A stretch of 64,000 nt of DNA from Apoda limacodes (GCA_946406115.1 OX291550.1:24962722-25026721); one strand, 5' to 3'; numbered from the stretch's first letter, positions 23,201 to 38,200 are shown. Made by a program: numbers and translations. The notes: a model not told the origin generated them from the sequence alone.

Positions 23201-26200
23201 CATTAAATAAATAGTTTGAAACGTAACCTTAAATTATTTTTGTGGTTTTATAGCGACCGGACTTCAGGTACCTCGAAGCTAAACAACAGTGCAAATTTTC
23301 AAGACTATTATCTACTTAATTAAAAAACATTCATATTAGAAAAAAAGTAAGGTACATACACTATTCAAGATTGAGCAGGAATTAACGGGTATTTCCAATA
23401 GTACGGTGGCAGTCTGGATAAGTGTATTTGTTAGTTTAGTCATCAGTATGTCTCTCTCTTCATTGGTGCTTTCATCTTCTATCTCATTCAAAGCTGTGTA
23501 AATTTGTTCGAGTATTGCCGCTATGCTGGCTGAAGACGTTGATTCAGTGATACCAGCTGAAAAGGTTTTTTTAGGTTAGAGATATGAGTTAATTAAAAGA
23601 GCAGATGGATGAACTGAAGACCATCTGCCTAATCGTTATTTAAGACCACATGGATGAACTAAACACCCTCTAATCTACCACTAAAAACCCTTCATTATTT
23701 TATAAATATTTGGAGGTTTTGAAATAAATGTTATAAACTTTTCGTTCGACAAATTTTCTTAATATTTAGGCTACATTCCAATTCACTTTTAACCTTCTGA
23801 GTCCTTCTGTCGAGTATATAATGCCAGGTAAAGTTGATTTTTTGCTTTAGGACGAGTGTTTGACAGTTAATTTTTACACGAACAAAAGACCATACCTATG
23901 GTAGTTACCCAGAGCTGGGCGGTTCAAAGGTACCCATATTGAAACAAAACAAAAAGTTTCTGGTGCAACACACTTCAGAATCATATTTTTCTACTAGTTT
24001 GACGAATATCTTAATCTGTTTCTTGCAATGAAAATGTAATTGCATGTTTTGTTAACCTTGCTATAATGGAATTGTAGAATACATACACTAGCAATAGTTA
24101 GTTTTAAACTTTAACGTTTTTCACTCATTATTATTCTAGAACTCGGGTCTTAACGCGATGCACGTAAGTACGTATACGGAAAGGTACCTGTATTGGGTGA
24201 CGTAGTACAGCCGTGACCACGATAAGGTGCAATCCTTGTCGAAACGTCGGCAACCAATACAGGTACGTTTCCGTATAAGTACTTACGTGCATCGCGTTAA
24301 GACCCGAGTTCTATAATAATAACATAAACAAGCGGTTCTAAATAGTAAAATGCACATTAAATAATTATATTTTATTAGAAGAACCCGACAACTTACTAAT
24401 GTTGGGTAAGAATGAATCCGTCTTCAGTGAATGGTTAGAGGACAACAACAGAGTGAGACAAGTCCTAAACAGTTCCACACACCCCAACGTTGTCTGATCA
24501 TCAAAATCGCACATGTCCTGAAGTCTAAAAAAAAACATATCACACTTTTATCAACGTCTAAAAAAGAAAATCGTGTGCCACTTGGTACGTATACATGATA
24601 GAAGCAAAGTTATTCTTCGCATGCGCACACTGTTTGTCTTTATCCGTTTCTTCCTTCCCGTTTCTCAACCCAAGCACCTATACAAGGACATTCGCAAGAA
24701 CATCGATATTGGATTTAGCAATCCATATATCCATACATTAACAAAACAATTTTCTGGACGGAAAAGCGATATTAAATTCCTATACTATTTTCTTTGGATG
24801 CCTGTTATAAACATAAAAACGCAATCCCGTTTCATTTTTAAATATAACTATATATTATATTAAATATCTGTTCCCTTCTACTTACGTTTTTAAATATAAA
24901 TCTCTCTGAATCCATGTCTGGGTTCGTATGAATGACAGCCTTTTCTCAGTACAGGCTTCAAACTTTACTATGGATAAGGATTACTTACAATGCCCGGACA
25001 GTAATGTACTAATACTAATGCTTATTAGAGGTTATGAGGTTTACAAATATGTTATATTTGGTTCCGAAATATGAGGACTTCTCGAGTATGATGTCGACCT
25101 CGCGAGCGATACGTAACTTCCGTAAATGGCAAAGAACTCGGGTAGCCAGAAAAAAAGGTTTGTCCTCGACACAAGATATTAACTCACCTACAAATACATC
25201 TTTTGAACATTACACCAGCTATCTTGGTAACGTAGTGAAAAACATCTTGCTTCTTCAAGTGTTCGTCGGAAAGTACAGATTGGACGCAGCGGATGACCCA
25301 GTGGTGAAAGTCGCGTCGACCACGGAGCTGATTCCGTTGGTCAATTGATGACCATGTGACATTTTCACTAGTAAGGTAATAAAAATAATGATTATTTGTT
25401 TTATATAGGTAAGTTCACATTTACGCGACATCATTTCTAATTGGATGTGCATTTGTAGCACCACTTAACCAAATGGTACAACACCTTAAGATTAAAATAT
25501 ACCTTTAAACTCGATTTACGAATACTAAACAATTGATAGTAGCTCACAGTAGTAGCGCACAGGTGGCAATTGAGATAATTTAAGGTATCAGCAGACGATT
25601 AAAAAAGGTAATAGAAAGTAAGTGGTAGTACGTTGGACTGCCATATCGAAGGTCGGTCGATCACCGGGTTTGATTTGCGGTAAGGACTTTCAATATTGTT
25701 ATAACTTGTGAATTTTAAACTTGTCTCTCATCTGGTTTGTGCCTGTCAAGGTGATACCACACCACCACCTGTCACGTTTGTGAGAATACCATCGGTGACA
25801 CGTGGATGTTACGTTAATGTATATTATTATTATTCAATATTTTTTTGATTTCGGTTTAAATATATTCAAACCGTTTTAATGCATTTAAAGATTTTAAATT
25901 CATTAAATTACTTATGTCGATTTAGTGACATGATATCGGTAAAATAGTTTAAGCCAGAAATTTTAACGCCATTTATTTATTAGGAACGAAAATAGCATAG
26001 ATATAGACTAGACAGCATATTTTCTAGTCAGCTGAGAAGTTAAAGCAGTCGCAATAGTCTGAAAGAGACGAAGCGAATCCGCGGCAAGTAGTTGCCTCTT
26101 TCTTGCCATTTTTTTTTTAATCTGCAGAAGAGACCGGTAGTTGCAGCTAATTTGCTTTGTATCTTTCTAAAGAGTAGCCAATTTTGTGAGGCTTCGGCGC

Positions 26201-29200
26201 AGTCCATAAGACAGATAACAGAACCTAAAATCTATGGAAAATAGTAATTTTGTCTCTCACTTACCTATATAAGAACTCAATAATCCTGACACATAGCTTT
26301 ACGTCCCAGACGCACGGTAGTGGCTTAAAAGGCCCGGCCCTGTCCTTGGTCAAGTTGGACAACTTAACTGGCGCTTTACCTTTCTCCTTTTGCGACTTTT
26401 GACTTTTTTGGGATTTATTTGTTTCTTTAGTCTCGTTTAGCGTTAACTTACTGTTAGATTTTTTCCCTAATTTTGGTGTTGCCTGAAAGATTGCAAAATT
26501 TATTTTTATCTATACAAAAATTGAGTTACATATTAAATTATACATATATCTATTATATAAAACTATTTCATAAGAAAAATTTCATTACAAAAACACAAAA
26601 CTTTTGTTGTTATAAAACAAAAAACCGGGGATTTGGAAGTCGCACTCACGTACTCCGTACCAACACATAAAGAAAACACGAGCCCGACTCGCACTTGAAC
26701 GGTTCTTAAATTTGTTGTTTTGTTGAAGAGTTCCCTTTTTTTAAAAAATGCATGTGGTAATGAAAGTGTTCAGCTGTTTAGTAGTATAAAAAATTTAAAA
26801 TTGGCCAAGTGCGAATCGGACTCGCGCACGAAAGGTTCCGTACCATTATCTTTAAAAACGGGGAAAAAATCACGTTTGTTGTATGGAAGCCCTCCTTAAA
26901 TATTTGTTTTATTTTCATTTAATTATTTTTAGTGACTATATAACTGAATATTTTAAAGACCTTTAAAATATTCAGTTATATAGTCACTAAAAATACCTAT
27001 TGCCGTTATCAATATCAAGCAAAAAAAATTAAGTTTGTTGTATGGGAGCCCCCTTAAATATTTATTCTATTCTGTTTTTTTAATATTTGTTGCTATAACA
27101 ACAAATATTAAAAAAACAGAATAAAATAAATATTTAAGGGCAACGGCAACAGAAATACATCATCTGTGAAAATTTCAACTGTCTAACCATCGCGGTTCAT
27201 GAGATACAGCCTAGTGACAGACGGACGGACGGACAGCAGAGTCTTAGTAATAGGGTCCCGCTAATTACCCTTTGGGTACGGAACCCTAAATGGTCTAACA
27301 GACAGATTAGTCTTAGTAATAGGGTCTCGTTAGCACTATTGAGTATTTTCTACAGCGATGCGCGATGTATGGAACTTTACCTTTGTTTGATCAAGCAGCT
27401 GATTGCAGGCTTTGTACAAATTATACACCATGTTAGCCGCACTGGTGTTTGCTGGTGTCCACTGCATAAGCTGGTGAGCTATCAATGTTTCGTAACATTG
27501 TAGTATTTGTTGAACTTTCAGACATTTTGCCTTTGATTCTGGAGTCAAATCTGTGAGGCCTGGGTTGTCCTAAAACGACCAAATATTTGTGATCATCGAA
27601 AAAAGTTATGTATCTTGCTTTGAGTAAAATTACTATCATATTTTAAGGTAAACCAAAAAAATAATTATATGATGAGTTCTTTGAGAACGGTTCGCAATCA
27701 ATATTTGTTTACCTATACCGAAATTGACAATAAAAAACAATTAAAAACCCTTGTCTCCACTAAATAAAAGCCGGTCACCGAAGAACATAGTAGCATTCTA
27801 TCTTCTTTACGAAAATTGTTGAGGTTTTTCAAAGAAGGATATGGATTCATATGACACTGATTGCACATTATGTGCCATTTGCAAAAACCTAAAATTGTAG
27901 TCAGTAATGTTCTGACAACTGAAATCTCAGAACGCTGGTTTTAAGAAGCCAGGTTGTGTGGCATTTCTTTGCTAATATGTTAAAAGAAAGACAAAAATTG
28001 GAAATACAGGAAGAGAGAGCCAGAAAAAGAAAAAAAATCTTTTAAACATTAACCATATCAATCTGTCCAAAACTATCGTTGTTGCAAAGGTTGTCCATGA
28101 TGTTAGTAAGTTTGCTCTTGAGATACGCGCTGCCGGTCTCACCGCACTGGCTCCCGAGAATGTCTTCCAGGTCCTCATCTTCATAGGGTTGGAGAAATTG
28201 GGATATTGTGTACAAGAGGTTCGATATTGGTTCCTGTATAAAAGGTTTGTTATTTAATTTCATCCTACTATCCTGCTAATCTTAATATATATAAATCTCG
28301 TGTCACAATGTTTGTCCTCAATGGACTTCTAAACTACTGAACCGATTTTGATCAAACTTCGTAAATATCTGTTATTTGATCCAACTTAAAAGATAGGATA
28401 GTTTTTATCTCGATATGTCAAGTGCGAGCCGGACTCGGGCACTATAGGTAAAAACCAACTTTCGCCGGGTACAGAGGGACGGCAGCGGAACAACGTTCGC
28501 CGGGACAGCTAGTATTATATATGTGAAAGCTACTAAGCTTCGGACCACAACGGAGCATCTTATTGTGTTGGAATTTGGCACAGGAATATTTAACGAGATG
28601 GTGAAGGACAAAGGCTACTTTTTATCCGGCAACATTCAAAAGTTCTCGCGCGAATAACAATAACCAAATTCCACTAAAACGAACTACAGCAAACTTCTTT
28701 AGTATAATCAAGGAATTGCCGTAGGAATCCCACGCTGATAAACAAATTTAGAGCGGGCGGAGCCGCTGACAAGAGATAGTAGACCATAAAAGTGGCAAAC
28801 TCTCATTTTAAAGTTAACAATAAACTTTAAGAGTTTATATAACTTTAAAAAGTCCTGTTGAAAATAATTTAGATAATTTTGCAGAAATAAAAGTGCCTGA
28901 GAGTGTAAGATGATACGGCATTTAAAATTAAGCTAGAATTTCCTTTTTCAAGAATTTTTTTTAGTGTTGGTTAACTGGGTCAAGAAAAACGTATAAAGGA
29001 CTAATATAAAATATGAACTAAATGTAATATTAACTAAGAATAACAAAAATAAACAGCTTAGTCGCAAACTATTGGATTATAATAAAACACACACATACAT
29101 ACAAACACGAGTCAAAGTCGCGCTTTTCTTTTCTTTTCTTTCACTTGACCGGTTTTTACATTTGTTTATTTAACTATAGAGCTCTTACACTATAATTATA

Positions 29201-32200
29201 TTAAGGTTTGAAGCTTGTACGTATAGCCTTTTTTAAGTTAGAGCAAAAAGATCAAAAACATGTTTCTTGTATACCCCATACAAGAAACATGTTCTTCATT
29301 TTTTTTCAATGCAGTTGCTAGTAGTCTTTTTTATTATGTGTACAAATTATGCGGAAAGATACTCTTTAGAGCACGCGTTAAATAAAACACTACTGAAATC
29401 TATCATGTCACGCATATTTTTATATATTTTTTTATTTAAGACTTGCACCATTCAACATAGAGTAGCATGCAAGGAAATTTTTAATGTTTGAAAAAATCAA
29501 CTATTCATAAGTATGCGCGCTCTTTAAGTTATTAAACCACACAACATAAATAAATATTAAATTTTGAACATGTCATTTAAAAATACGTATTTTTTTATTG
29601 TTTTTACAAACAAAAATATATATTTAACATTATTTGGCTGTACGTAGGGCAGACCTTTGCCACGTGAAAAAAAAACCTGTATGCTCGCCTCTGCAAAGTG
29701 CACGCCATTTCATTGTGAAACTGTTTTGTCTTCAGTAAATATTACATTTTAAAAATGAGTTCTGATGAAGTTTATATTTATGTCTAACTTTAACTTCCTC
29801 GCAAAATGCATTGAAAAACATTGTATGATACATGAGCGTAAAGGATTATTCCAAATGCGTGTCTTTAAAAACACTCGCTGCGATCGTGTTTTTAAATTGG
29901 CACTTATTCGTAATAACCTACTTAGGGCACTTGTATCATAAATAACTATTATTTTTGTGATTTTTATTATTTGTTCGTAAATCCGCCATAATAACAAATA
30001 TTCTGTGAAAATTTCGGGCTTCCACCTACATCGCTTTAACAGATAGAACCCTTTAAAAGTCAGACGGACGGATAGATAGAGAGCGTAGGCTTAGTAATAG
30101 GGCTCATCGAAATCTATACAATTACAATCTATTCAATATTATCGTTTATATTAACAATGACATACTTACAACCAATACTGCAGTAATCCCGTTGATTTGC
30201 ACACACTTGTCAAACAATAGAGGAAGTCCATCGACACCACTCTCCGGCAAATATTTGCTCAAATGTTCATACAACATTTCCAATATTGGCTCGTGTAAGA
30301 CTGGCTTTTCTTTAGCACAATCGTACAAGTCTGCAAAATTGGGACAAAGTTTAAAAGTACGACCACTTTTTCGCAATTTCATTTGCATATAAGGTTGGTC
30401 GAAAGGAACTCTATTACAAGCAAAATATACACTACATTTTTTTTATCAATATGTTGCCTAACTTTTTATGTCATCATCATCATCATCTCAGCCGCAAGAA
30501 GTCCACTGCTGGACATAGGCCTCCCCCATAGATTTCCAAAGAAAACGATAGGAAGCGGCCTGCATCCAGCGTTTTCCCGCAGCCTTCGCCATGTCATCAG
30601 ATAACATAATATCTTTAAAAAAAATTATAAGTTTAGACGATTCCTTAATTTAATAACTATTAAAAAAAACCTATTTAAAAAGTGCTCAGGTAGCGACTGG
30701 CTTAGAAATTTCTTGGTCTCTGTGTCTAGCTTATCTTCCTCAAATATGATACAGTACTTAGAGCAGTGGTGGTCGAGTGGTTTCAGCATCTGCCTTGCGT
30801 TTAGAGTAAACATTCGAGCCCCGGCGTATATCAATGAATCTTTTATTAAAATTATCAAATCAATTGTTGGATTACACTTCCTGGCTTTTTGGTGAAAGAA
30901 AACATTGCGAGGGTAAGAAAATCAGAGCATACATACACTTCATACGTCAAAAAGACGTATGTGAAGTCCGCAATCTCCAATGGGCCCGCAACATGGACTA
31001 TGGCCCGAACCGCCCTGGCCCAAGGTAAGGATAGGCCGGTGCCGCACTCACATGAAGTCACATGAACATATGTAGCACTTTAAATAATATAGACTTACCA
31101 GTATAAAGCAGTTTTTTGACAGCAGCATCCTGCAGGAGACACCGACGCACTATCGAGACCACCTCCATGCACATGGCTTCATTACGCACTCGGGATGTTA
31201 CCCTTAAAAGACACAAAATATGGCAACACTAAGTCAAGTAAACTAATTTATTTTTAAATAAATAGTATATCTGGAATCAAACCGTCTTAACATACGGTAA
31301 AACTTGTCCCACAATAGTAGTAGTTGTTGCTATCGTATTGTAGTTGTTGTCCTCACTGTTTACTGTTGGTCAAGTGGCCGGGTTGAATTTTAAAATTGTT
31401 ACCACGTCAGAAAGAGCTTGCCTCTCATGATACAAGTTTCAAAATTAAACAGGAGAAACACAACCCTTGTTATCTGGTACTTGTACTTAAATAAGGAAAT
31501 TTAGATTTTTTTGAATTATACCCTATGTCACTTTACTGGATTTACAATGATGAAAACACTTTAAAATCAACCTATCGCTGTACTTAATCTGAGAATCACT
31601 ATAAAGAAGTACAAAAGGACCACTACAGACAAACATACTTCTTCCTCCACACGCACACGTCGCGCACTTACGTCACTGAGTCATACAACGGTATATACAA
31701 GGTACTTACAGTATGTACTAAGGTAAGTACATAAAAAGTAGACCTTCTGTATCTACATATTTTGGGCTTTGATTATAACTTAATAATTTATTTAGAATAT
31801 TGATATTGTTAATTCTTTTAAGAGTACCTACGTTGCCCCCTGGTTGGTAGCATGCAAGTCGACAGTGAGCTGCGTGAGGTAAGAGTGCGCACTGAACTGA
31901 TCACTGTCGCTCTGACTGCTGGAGAACGTGCCACGAGGGAGCTTTATGTTCCTCAAAACAGTCAGGAATCCGGAAAGAGCAAGACAACGATGAAGGGAAT
32001 CCCTGGTAAAATTATAATTGATATACAATAAGTTTGACATAAGATTGAAGAAATTGACTTTGACAAAAGATTTGGTGACTGACTCAAACGCCATATTAAC
32101 ATACCTAGAGTAAAGTCCCTTTCGACAGACCATGACGAGGGTGTCTCTAGTACGCGTGCTAAAATTGATGAGCGGATGTACAGCATCTAGCACGGCGGCG

Positions 32201-35200
32201 GCGGTCCTATACTCCGTGGGCGAAGGTTGACAGTTCTCTAATATGAGACTTAACTGGGAACAACGCTCTACAGACAGTGGGGTCAACTTGCACAGCACGT
32301 GTAGACAGTCTAAAATAAAACACACAAATATATTGTAAAGTACGTATTTTTTTATTACATACTACATAGATTTTTTTTTAATTTTAAACTTTTATTCTGA
32401 AAACGCGGTGTTTGTCCAAAAATTAATAGATCCAAAAATCTTATTTCTATAGCTATGTATATGTACAATTACAAGAATATATCGTTTGAGCTTTGCGAGT
32501 AGGTGGTCCGAAAGAAAGCCAACCCCACTGAACATACGAATGTTGCAGAATAAGGGACCCAGAAGAAGAAGAAGGGATTTCAGAGATATGCCTATCCCAT
32601 CACCCACGCGGGTTTGATCCGCATGCGTGTAACTTATAACACATACCTGCATATTGCCGCTGATTACAGTCCCCCGCTAGTCTATCAGCCAGCTGACTAA
32701 GTATGTGCCCAGCAGTCTCAGGCTGAGACTTGCTGAGTCGCACAAGTATCAACTTGCCGTGGGTCCAGCAGGTTTGCGCAACCGGCTTAGTCTTGGAGAC
32801 AGACAGCAAAGAAAATGCCAGGTTTATTAAACCGATTACTGTTAATTGTCGATGGTTGCCGCTGAAAAAAATAATAAAAAAAAACATGTAAAACTTTGTG
32901 TGTTTCCCTGCCTCAGCAAAAGCTACTTTGCAACTGCAGGGGCACAGGCCTCTCCTCAGAGAAAGAAGGTTTAAGCCATTTTCCACCACGCCGTCTCAAT
33001 GCGGAATAAAAAACCTTATCGTGATACTGGCAGTTTTAAGCTGCTCATAAGGAGTCTAACTTGGCTTAACGACTGATATGAACAGCCAGTCTCGACGATT
33101 TAAGAGGGGACATAAAGCCAAAGAAATTTTGTTGCATTTTGTTTTTGCTACTTGAAGACCTTGGAATATTAATGAACCTACATGCTTTTTTATTATTTAT
33201 TTGGACTTGATTTACTCACTTAAAATTTAATTTCATTAAGGGCTATTTTGCTTATCTAGCCCTCTACTCACAAAAATGCCACTAGGTGTCACCCATGCAG
33301 TAACTGACAACGCCTAACCGACGTAGCGTAACTTCTCATATCATTTCACCTCAGGAAGTGATATCGATTTTTTGTTTTTTTCGTAAGTTAATCGAAACAC
33401 ATTTACAAATATAGCATGATTACCTTTCCGTTGTAAGTACTTTAAGTACGCCCGCGACATCGACGTCAGGTGGCAGCACTGAGCGTACCCACGCAGACTC
33501 GTTGCTTCTGTGTGTGTCTGATATACGCTGCTCTATCGATGATTTTATTACCTTAAATATTATAGATTTCTGGCTAATATTTATTGTTATTTTCATTCTT
33601 AATTAAATAAATTCTGCTAAAAATGTTAAATTTAAATAAATTCTGCTTAAAATAATATATTTCAAGCAGATTTTTTTTAGGGTGTGTTCAAAAATGAAAT
33701 AAAAATTTAGAAAAGTGGTTTTGGAACGCTATGCTGAGGCTAATTATTAAACTTGCAAATTGAATTATGTAAATTGGCGTTTCCCGGATTTTCCCGGGAA
33801 GAGCTCTTTTTCATTTTGAGCCTAGAGATCGTTTGTTAAAAACTAGAAGAGAAACCTTTTATTTCATCTGACGTCTCCGTGGCTATGTTAGTAGTTGTGA
33901 TTGCCTACGGATCCAAGGGGTGCGGTTTCGATCCTCGCACAGGATAAACATTTATGGTTTGTCTTGAGTCTGAGTGTTTTCTATACACACGTTTTCAAAA
34001 CTTAAATAAGGGGTTCCGTCCCACTAAGTTACACCTGTCAATGATGAATAAATAATTTTGAATTTGCATCTGTATCCATCTACAATATCTGTGAGCCAAA
34101 GTACAAGATGTGCTTAGTGTGGGACCAAATGGCGTTGTGTGTCACGTTTAAGAAAAAGAAAAAACAGTTTCTAAGTTGACTTATTTCTTTTGTCAGTTTA
34201 GTAGTTGACTTATATAACAAAAAAAACACTCACATCTAAACAAACAGTTCTAAAGTCAGCACCTTTATCAGACAAGGCGAGTGCCAAATCCACCAAAAAA
34301 GTAGCTCTCAACAGTTGTGTCTTCGGCCATGATTTGATGTGCTTACGAATCAACTCCGGCTCAGCTGTTCCTTGCGCTATGTGGTACAGACAAGTGGACA
34401 GACACCGGCTAAGTTCGGCTGGACTGTGCTGTGCTAGAATATAAAACAAATCTTGTATATTAGAATATTAACAATATAGGCCATACATAAATAATCTAAA
34501 GCAATAAAGTGAGTGAAGAGATTTTTATCCAAAAAGTTAACAGACTTAGAACGGGCAGTGTAGGTCGCACGTAATGTTATAGCAAATGAGATTGCTATAG
34601 TTGTGTTCAGGCGTGTTTCTGGACAAGCATTATGACAATCTGGCTACTAAGATCCGTTGGGTTTGGCGGAGGAGGCGGTAGAAATCTTGTGAAAATCCAA
34701 CAGAATTACGTAATACTATAATTAATTGATTATTAATAAAGTAGTATTAATATTTTGTATAAATTAGTAAAATATACAATCATTTACAAGTGTTGCCAGA
34801 CTATTCACTGCTTGTTAAGTACCAAAATGGCTTAAAGTTGCTGAAACTTCCTCCCGCAAACGCTTAGGTTGTGGAATGAGCTCCCTGCCAAGGTTTCCTC
34901 GAAGGACTACGGTATGGGGTACTTCAAGAAAGAAGTTATTAAATTTTTGAAGGGTCGGCAAGACGCGAGTGATACCCCTGGTGTTGCAAGCGTCCATAGC
35001 TACGGTGGCCGCTTACAATCAGATGGACCGTAAACTGTTTGCCACCTTAATGGTATATATAGCAATAAAAGATGAAATAAACTGTCTGTAATACCGTATA
35101 GTATGGGATTTCAGTTTATAAAAACGCCAGACCAAATAGATATTGTTTAAGCATTGCCAGACTGTTTTTGTGTAATTCTCATAATTATCACAAGATCTAG

Positions 35201-38200
35201 TTTTTATAACTTTATTATCAACCTCGAATTGGTAGCAATGTTCATAGTTAAAATGTATGATTTTTTTCCAAGTACCATTTCATCGCTAGCCCAATGTGTC
35301 CCTAAAAATTTAACAAGTGCTTCTCTGAACTTATTATTTCTTAGACATAGATAGATATAGAGATTAAAACATAAACATGCAAGAGAGCGAGAGTAAAGTA
35401 GCCAGGCTGACTGACCGCCCAAGCCAGCGATGCGGACAGTTGGTCTGGCAATGCGTTAACAACATCTATTTGGTCTGGCGATTTCCATAGTATAAGGCAT
35501 TAAAAAAAGTTTATTTAAATTTCAATAAAATGACGTAAATTTCTTGTTAGTTTTAGCAAGTTTAAGCCACTCGGGTACTATTTCAACAAGCAGTTGCAGT
35601 CTGGCAACACTTGTAAATATTGTCATTAATACAAAATCTTTCTACCTCCTCCCCTCGCCGCGCACGCGATCGCGCTCCCACTATCGAAAATAAAGCTCGC
35701 TTCAACGACTTACACCGCCGTGTAAGAACCGCTGTAGCTAAGCTTCGCGCCCAACGTTTCGGTGATCTGATGGAGAACATTTCTCCTTCTCACCAAGCGT
35801 TTTGGCATTTAGCCAGAGCTTTAAAATCAGACACCGCCAACTCTCTCCCTCCGTTAACACGTCCCAACAACGTTCCAGCGTTCGATGACGACGAAAAAGC
35901 GGATTGCCTAGCGCCTAGCCTCCAAGCCCAATGTACCTTAAGCACACAGCCGTTCGATCCCGACCACGTGCGTGTAGTTGACGGCGAAGTGGAGCGCAAA
36001 ACTTCTCTGCCTCCACAAGACCCCCTGCCCCCAGTCACTGTCGACGAAGTCAAACAGGTCATCAAAGACCTACGCCCCCGTAAAGCCCCCGGTGCAGACG
36101 GTATCTCTAACGATACGCGCCTCACTCTTCCCCTTCTCTGCTTTCTAGTAGCGATTTTCAACGCTGCTATCGAAAATTGCACCCTTACTTCTCAATGGAA
36201 AGATGCAATTGTTATAGGCATTCACTAGCCAGGCAAAGCTCGTACTGAGCCGTCCTCCTACCGCTCAATAAGTTTACTAAAGGCCCTTGGTAAACTCTAC
36301 GAACGTCTCCTCCTCGCTCGCCTACGGAACACTATAGTCTCCAGAGGCATTTTAATAGACGAGCAGTTCGGCTTTCGTGCCAAACACTCATGCGTCAAGT
36401 CCTCCGCATCACGGAACATATTCTCACTGGCTTTCAACCAGTATTAGGTAAGCCCCGTCACACGGGCGCTGTCTTCTTCGATGTAGCGAAAGCCTTCGAC
36501 AAAGTCTGGCACAACGGTTTAATTTTTAAACTGTACAACTTTCAGTTGCGGACCTACACAGAGATTTCGAACTCCCCACGATTCCCCAATATTTCAAAGA
36601 TCTGGCAGTCCGCTTTTTCGAGCGTTCACAAAATCACCCGAATCGATTAATTGTGCAATCCACAACGTACCATCCCCCCGATTGACCTCGCCACGGTCGC
36701 AAAACTATGGTTAGGCGGCCTCGGCACGTACTAACGGCCCCAGATGACGATCTCATTATCCGGATAGCGAGATTAGTCTCAACAACCTCCCCCAATAGGG
36801 CCTCCCTCCAAACACGACGCCGACGTCCCCGGGTTCGTCGGCGCCCGCACGGATACACGAGGTATCAAAAAGGGTGCCGGGGCGCTTCTCGCCCCCACTC
36901 AATCGCAACCGCACCCGCGTAACGGGGAACTCCCCTCCTGGCGGTGACTCACCTACGGGTTCGAGACTTACTCCGGTCGAAGGGACGCCCCCAAGAGCAA
37001 CAACCCAAGCCGAGGCTCCCCCCGCGGGGAGCCCTTGAGCGTTGGGCGCTATACGGGCTGAGGCTCCTACAGAGACTCGCCCATATAAAGTCCAGTGAAG
37101 CAGTAATGGCTGCAACAACCAACTGCAATGTCAGTTCAGAAAAAAAAAATCCTCCCCTCGTAAGTCCAACTGAACTTAGCAGCCACACTGTCATAATAAT
37201 AGTCCAGAAAGACCCTGGATACAACTACAGCAATTTTATTTGCTTTAAAATTACGGGAGACCTGCACTGCCAGCTCTCATTTTATAAGGTTTTATGCAAG
37301 GGCGATCGTTTAAGTAAAGTGGAAAGAAACTCATTTGTTAACTTAATATAATACCCATACCAATATCGTCAATATCCATGGTGGTCGACTCAGAATCCTG
37401 AGGAGGTGGTTCCAGCTTGCTGTATACGCGTACATTGAAGTAGTGACTCAAGTGGGCCAGTACTATTTCCACATTGAAGGTCTTGCATAACCTAAATTGA
37501 AACTGCATTTTTATTAATAATATTACAATTTTGTAACGAAATATTAAAATAAAAAAAAGGTCGAGAGCGAATCAGGCTCACACAATGGAACCCTACATTT
37601 TGAGAGAGCACAAAGTAGTTGATAGACCAGAGGACATTGTAAGTTTCTATCTGCTTCTATCAAAAAACACTTCATTTCCCGCAACTATCACACTGGTGAT
37701 AAAACCTCCAGTTGTTCGGTAGGTAATGTATGGCTTAATATCGACTAACCAAACAATAATAAAAAATATTGACAAAAAAACCAAGGAGAACAGGGGATGG
37801 AAAACCATTTTTTGCAAATTTTTAGCTAAATCACGGACCACTAAACTAAATTCATCCATACTAATACTTAAGCTATAATAAATATAAACGATATTCATGT
37901 GTTCAAACCTTAGCTACAGCTGTAGCAAACTTTTTTAACTATAATTAAGGAGTTGCCATAAAAATCTCACGCCGATAAACAAATTTAACACGGGCGGAGC
38001 CGCTGGAAAAAACATGTAAAATTATTATACCCCACACAATATGTTATTTTTACCTTTTTTTATTAGTACCAAACTGACTCATATTAATTAAAAAACAGAC
38101 GGCCACAAGATTAATCGTTTTTTGTTTTTCCTTTTAAGGTATGGAACACTAAAAAAGGTTGGAAACTAATTTTATAGGAAACAAAGATAGAACTGGCATA

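Noticed and set aside
30757..30830. tRNA gene
   Set aside because: A- and B-box-like phrases are present but the arms do not fold into a proper cloverleaf; it looks like a SINE head.
30625..30858. Extra FANCI exon in the minus frame with KLDTETKKFLSQSLPEHF
   Set aside because: Exon 12 already joins exon 13 in phase and in alignment with the human protein, leaving no gap for it.
31507..31516. Candidate viral or retroviral integration in the window
   Set aside because: I saw no gag, integrase, envelope or LTR pair anywhere; all reverse-transcriptase remnants are LINE or Penelope type.
31962..32186. 74-codon minus frame overlapping exons 10 and 11
   Set aside because: It is a shadow in another frame across the short intron 10.
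36756..37224. Long frames in both strands in GC-rich DNA
   Set aside because: They are chance frames in the 3' region of the Jockey LINE; the copy at 14714-15370 shows the same sequence is non-coding.
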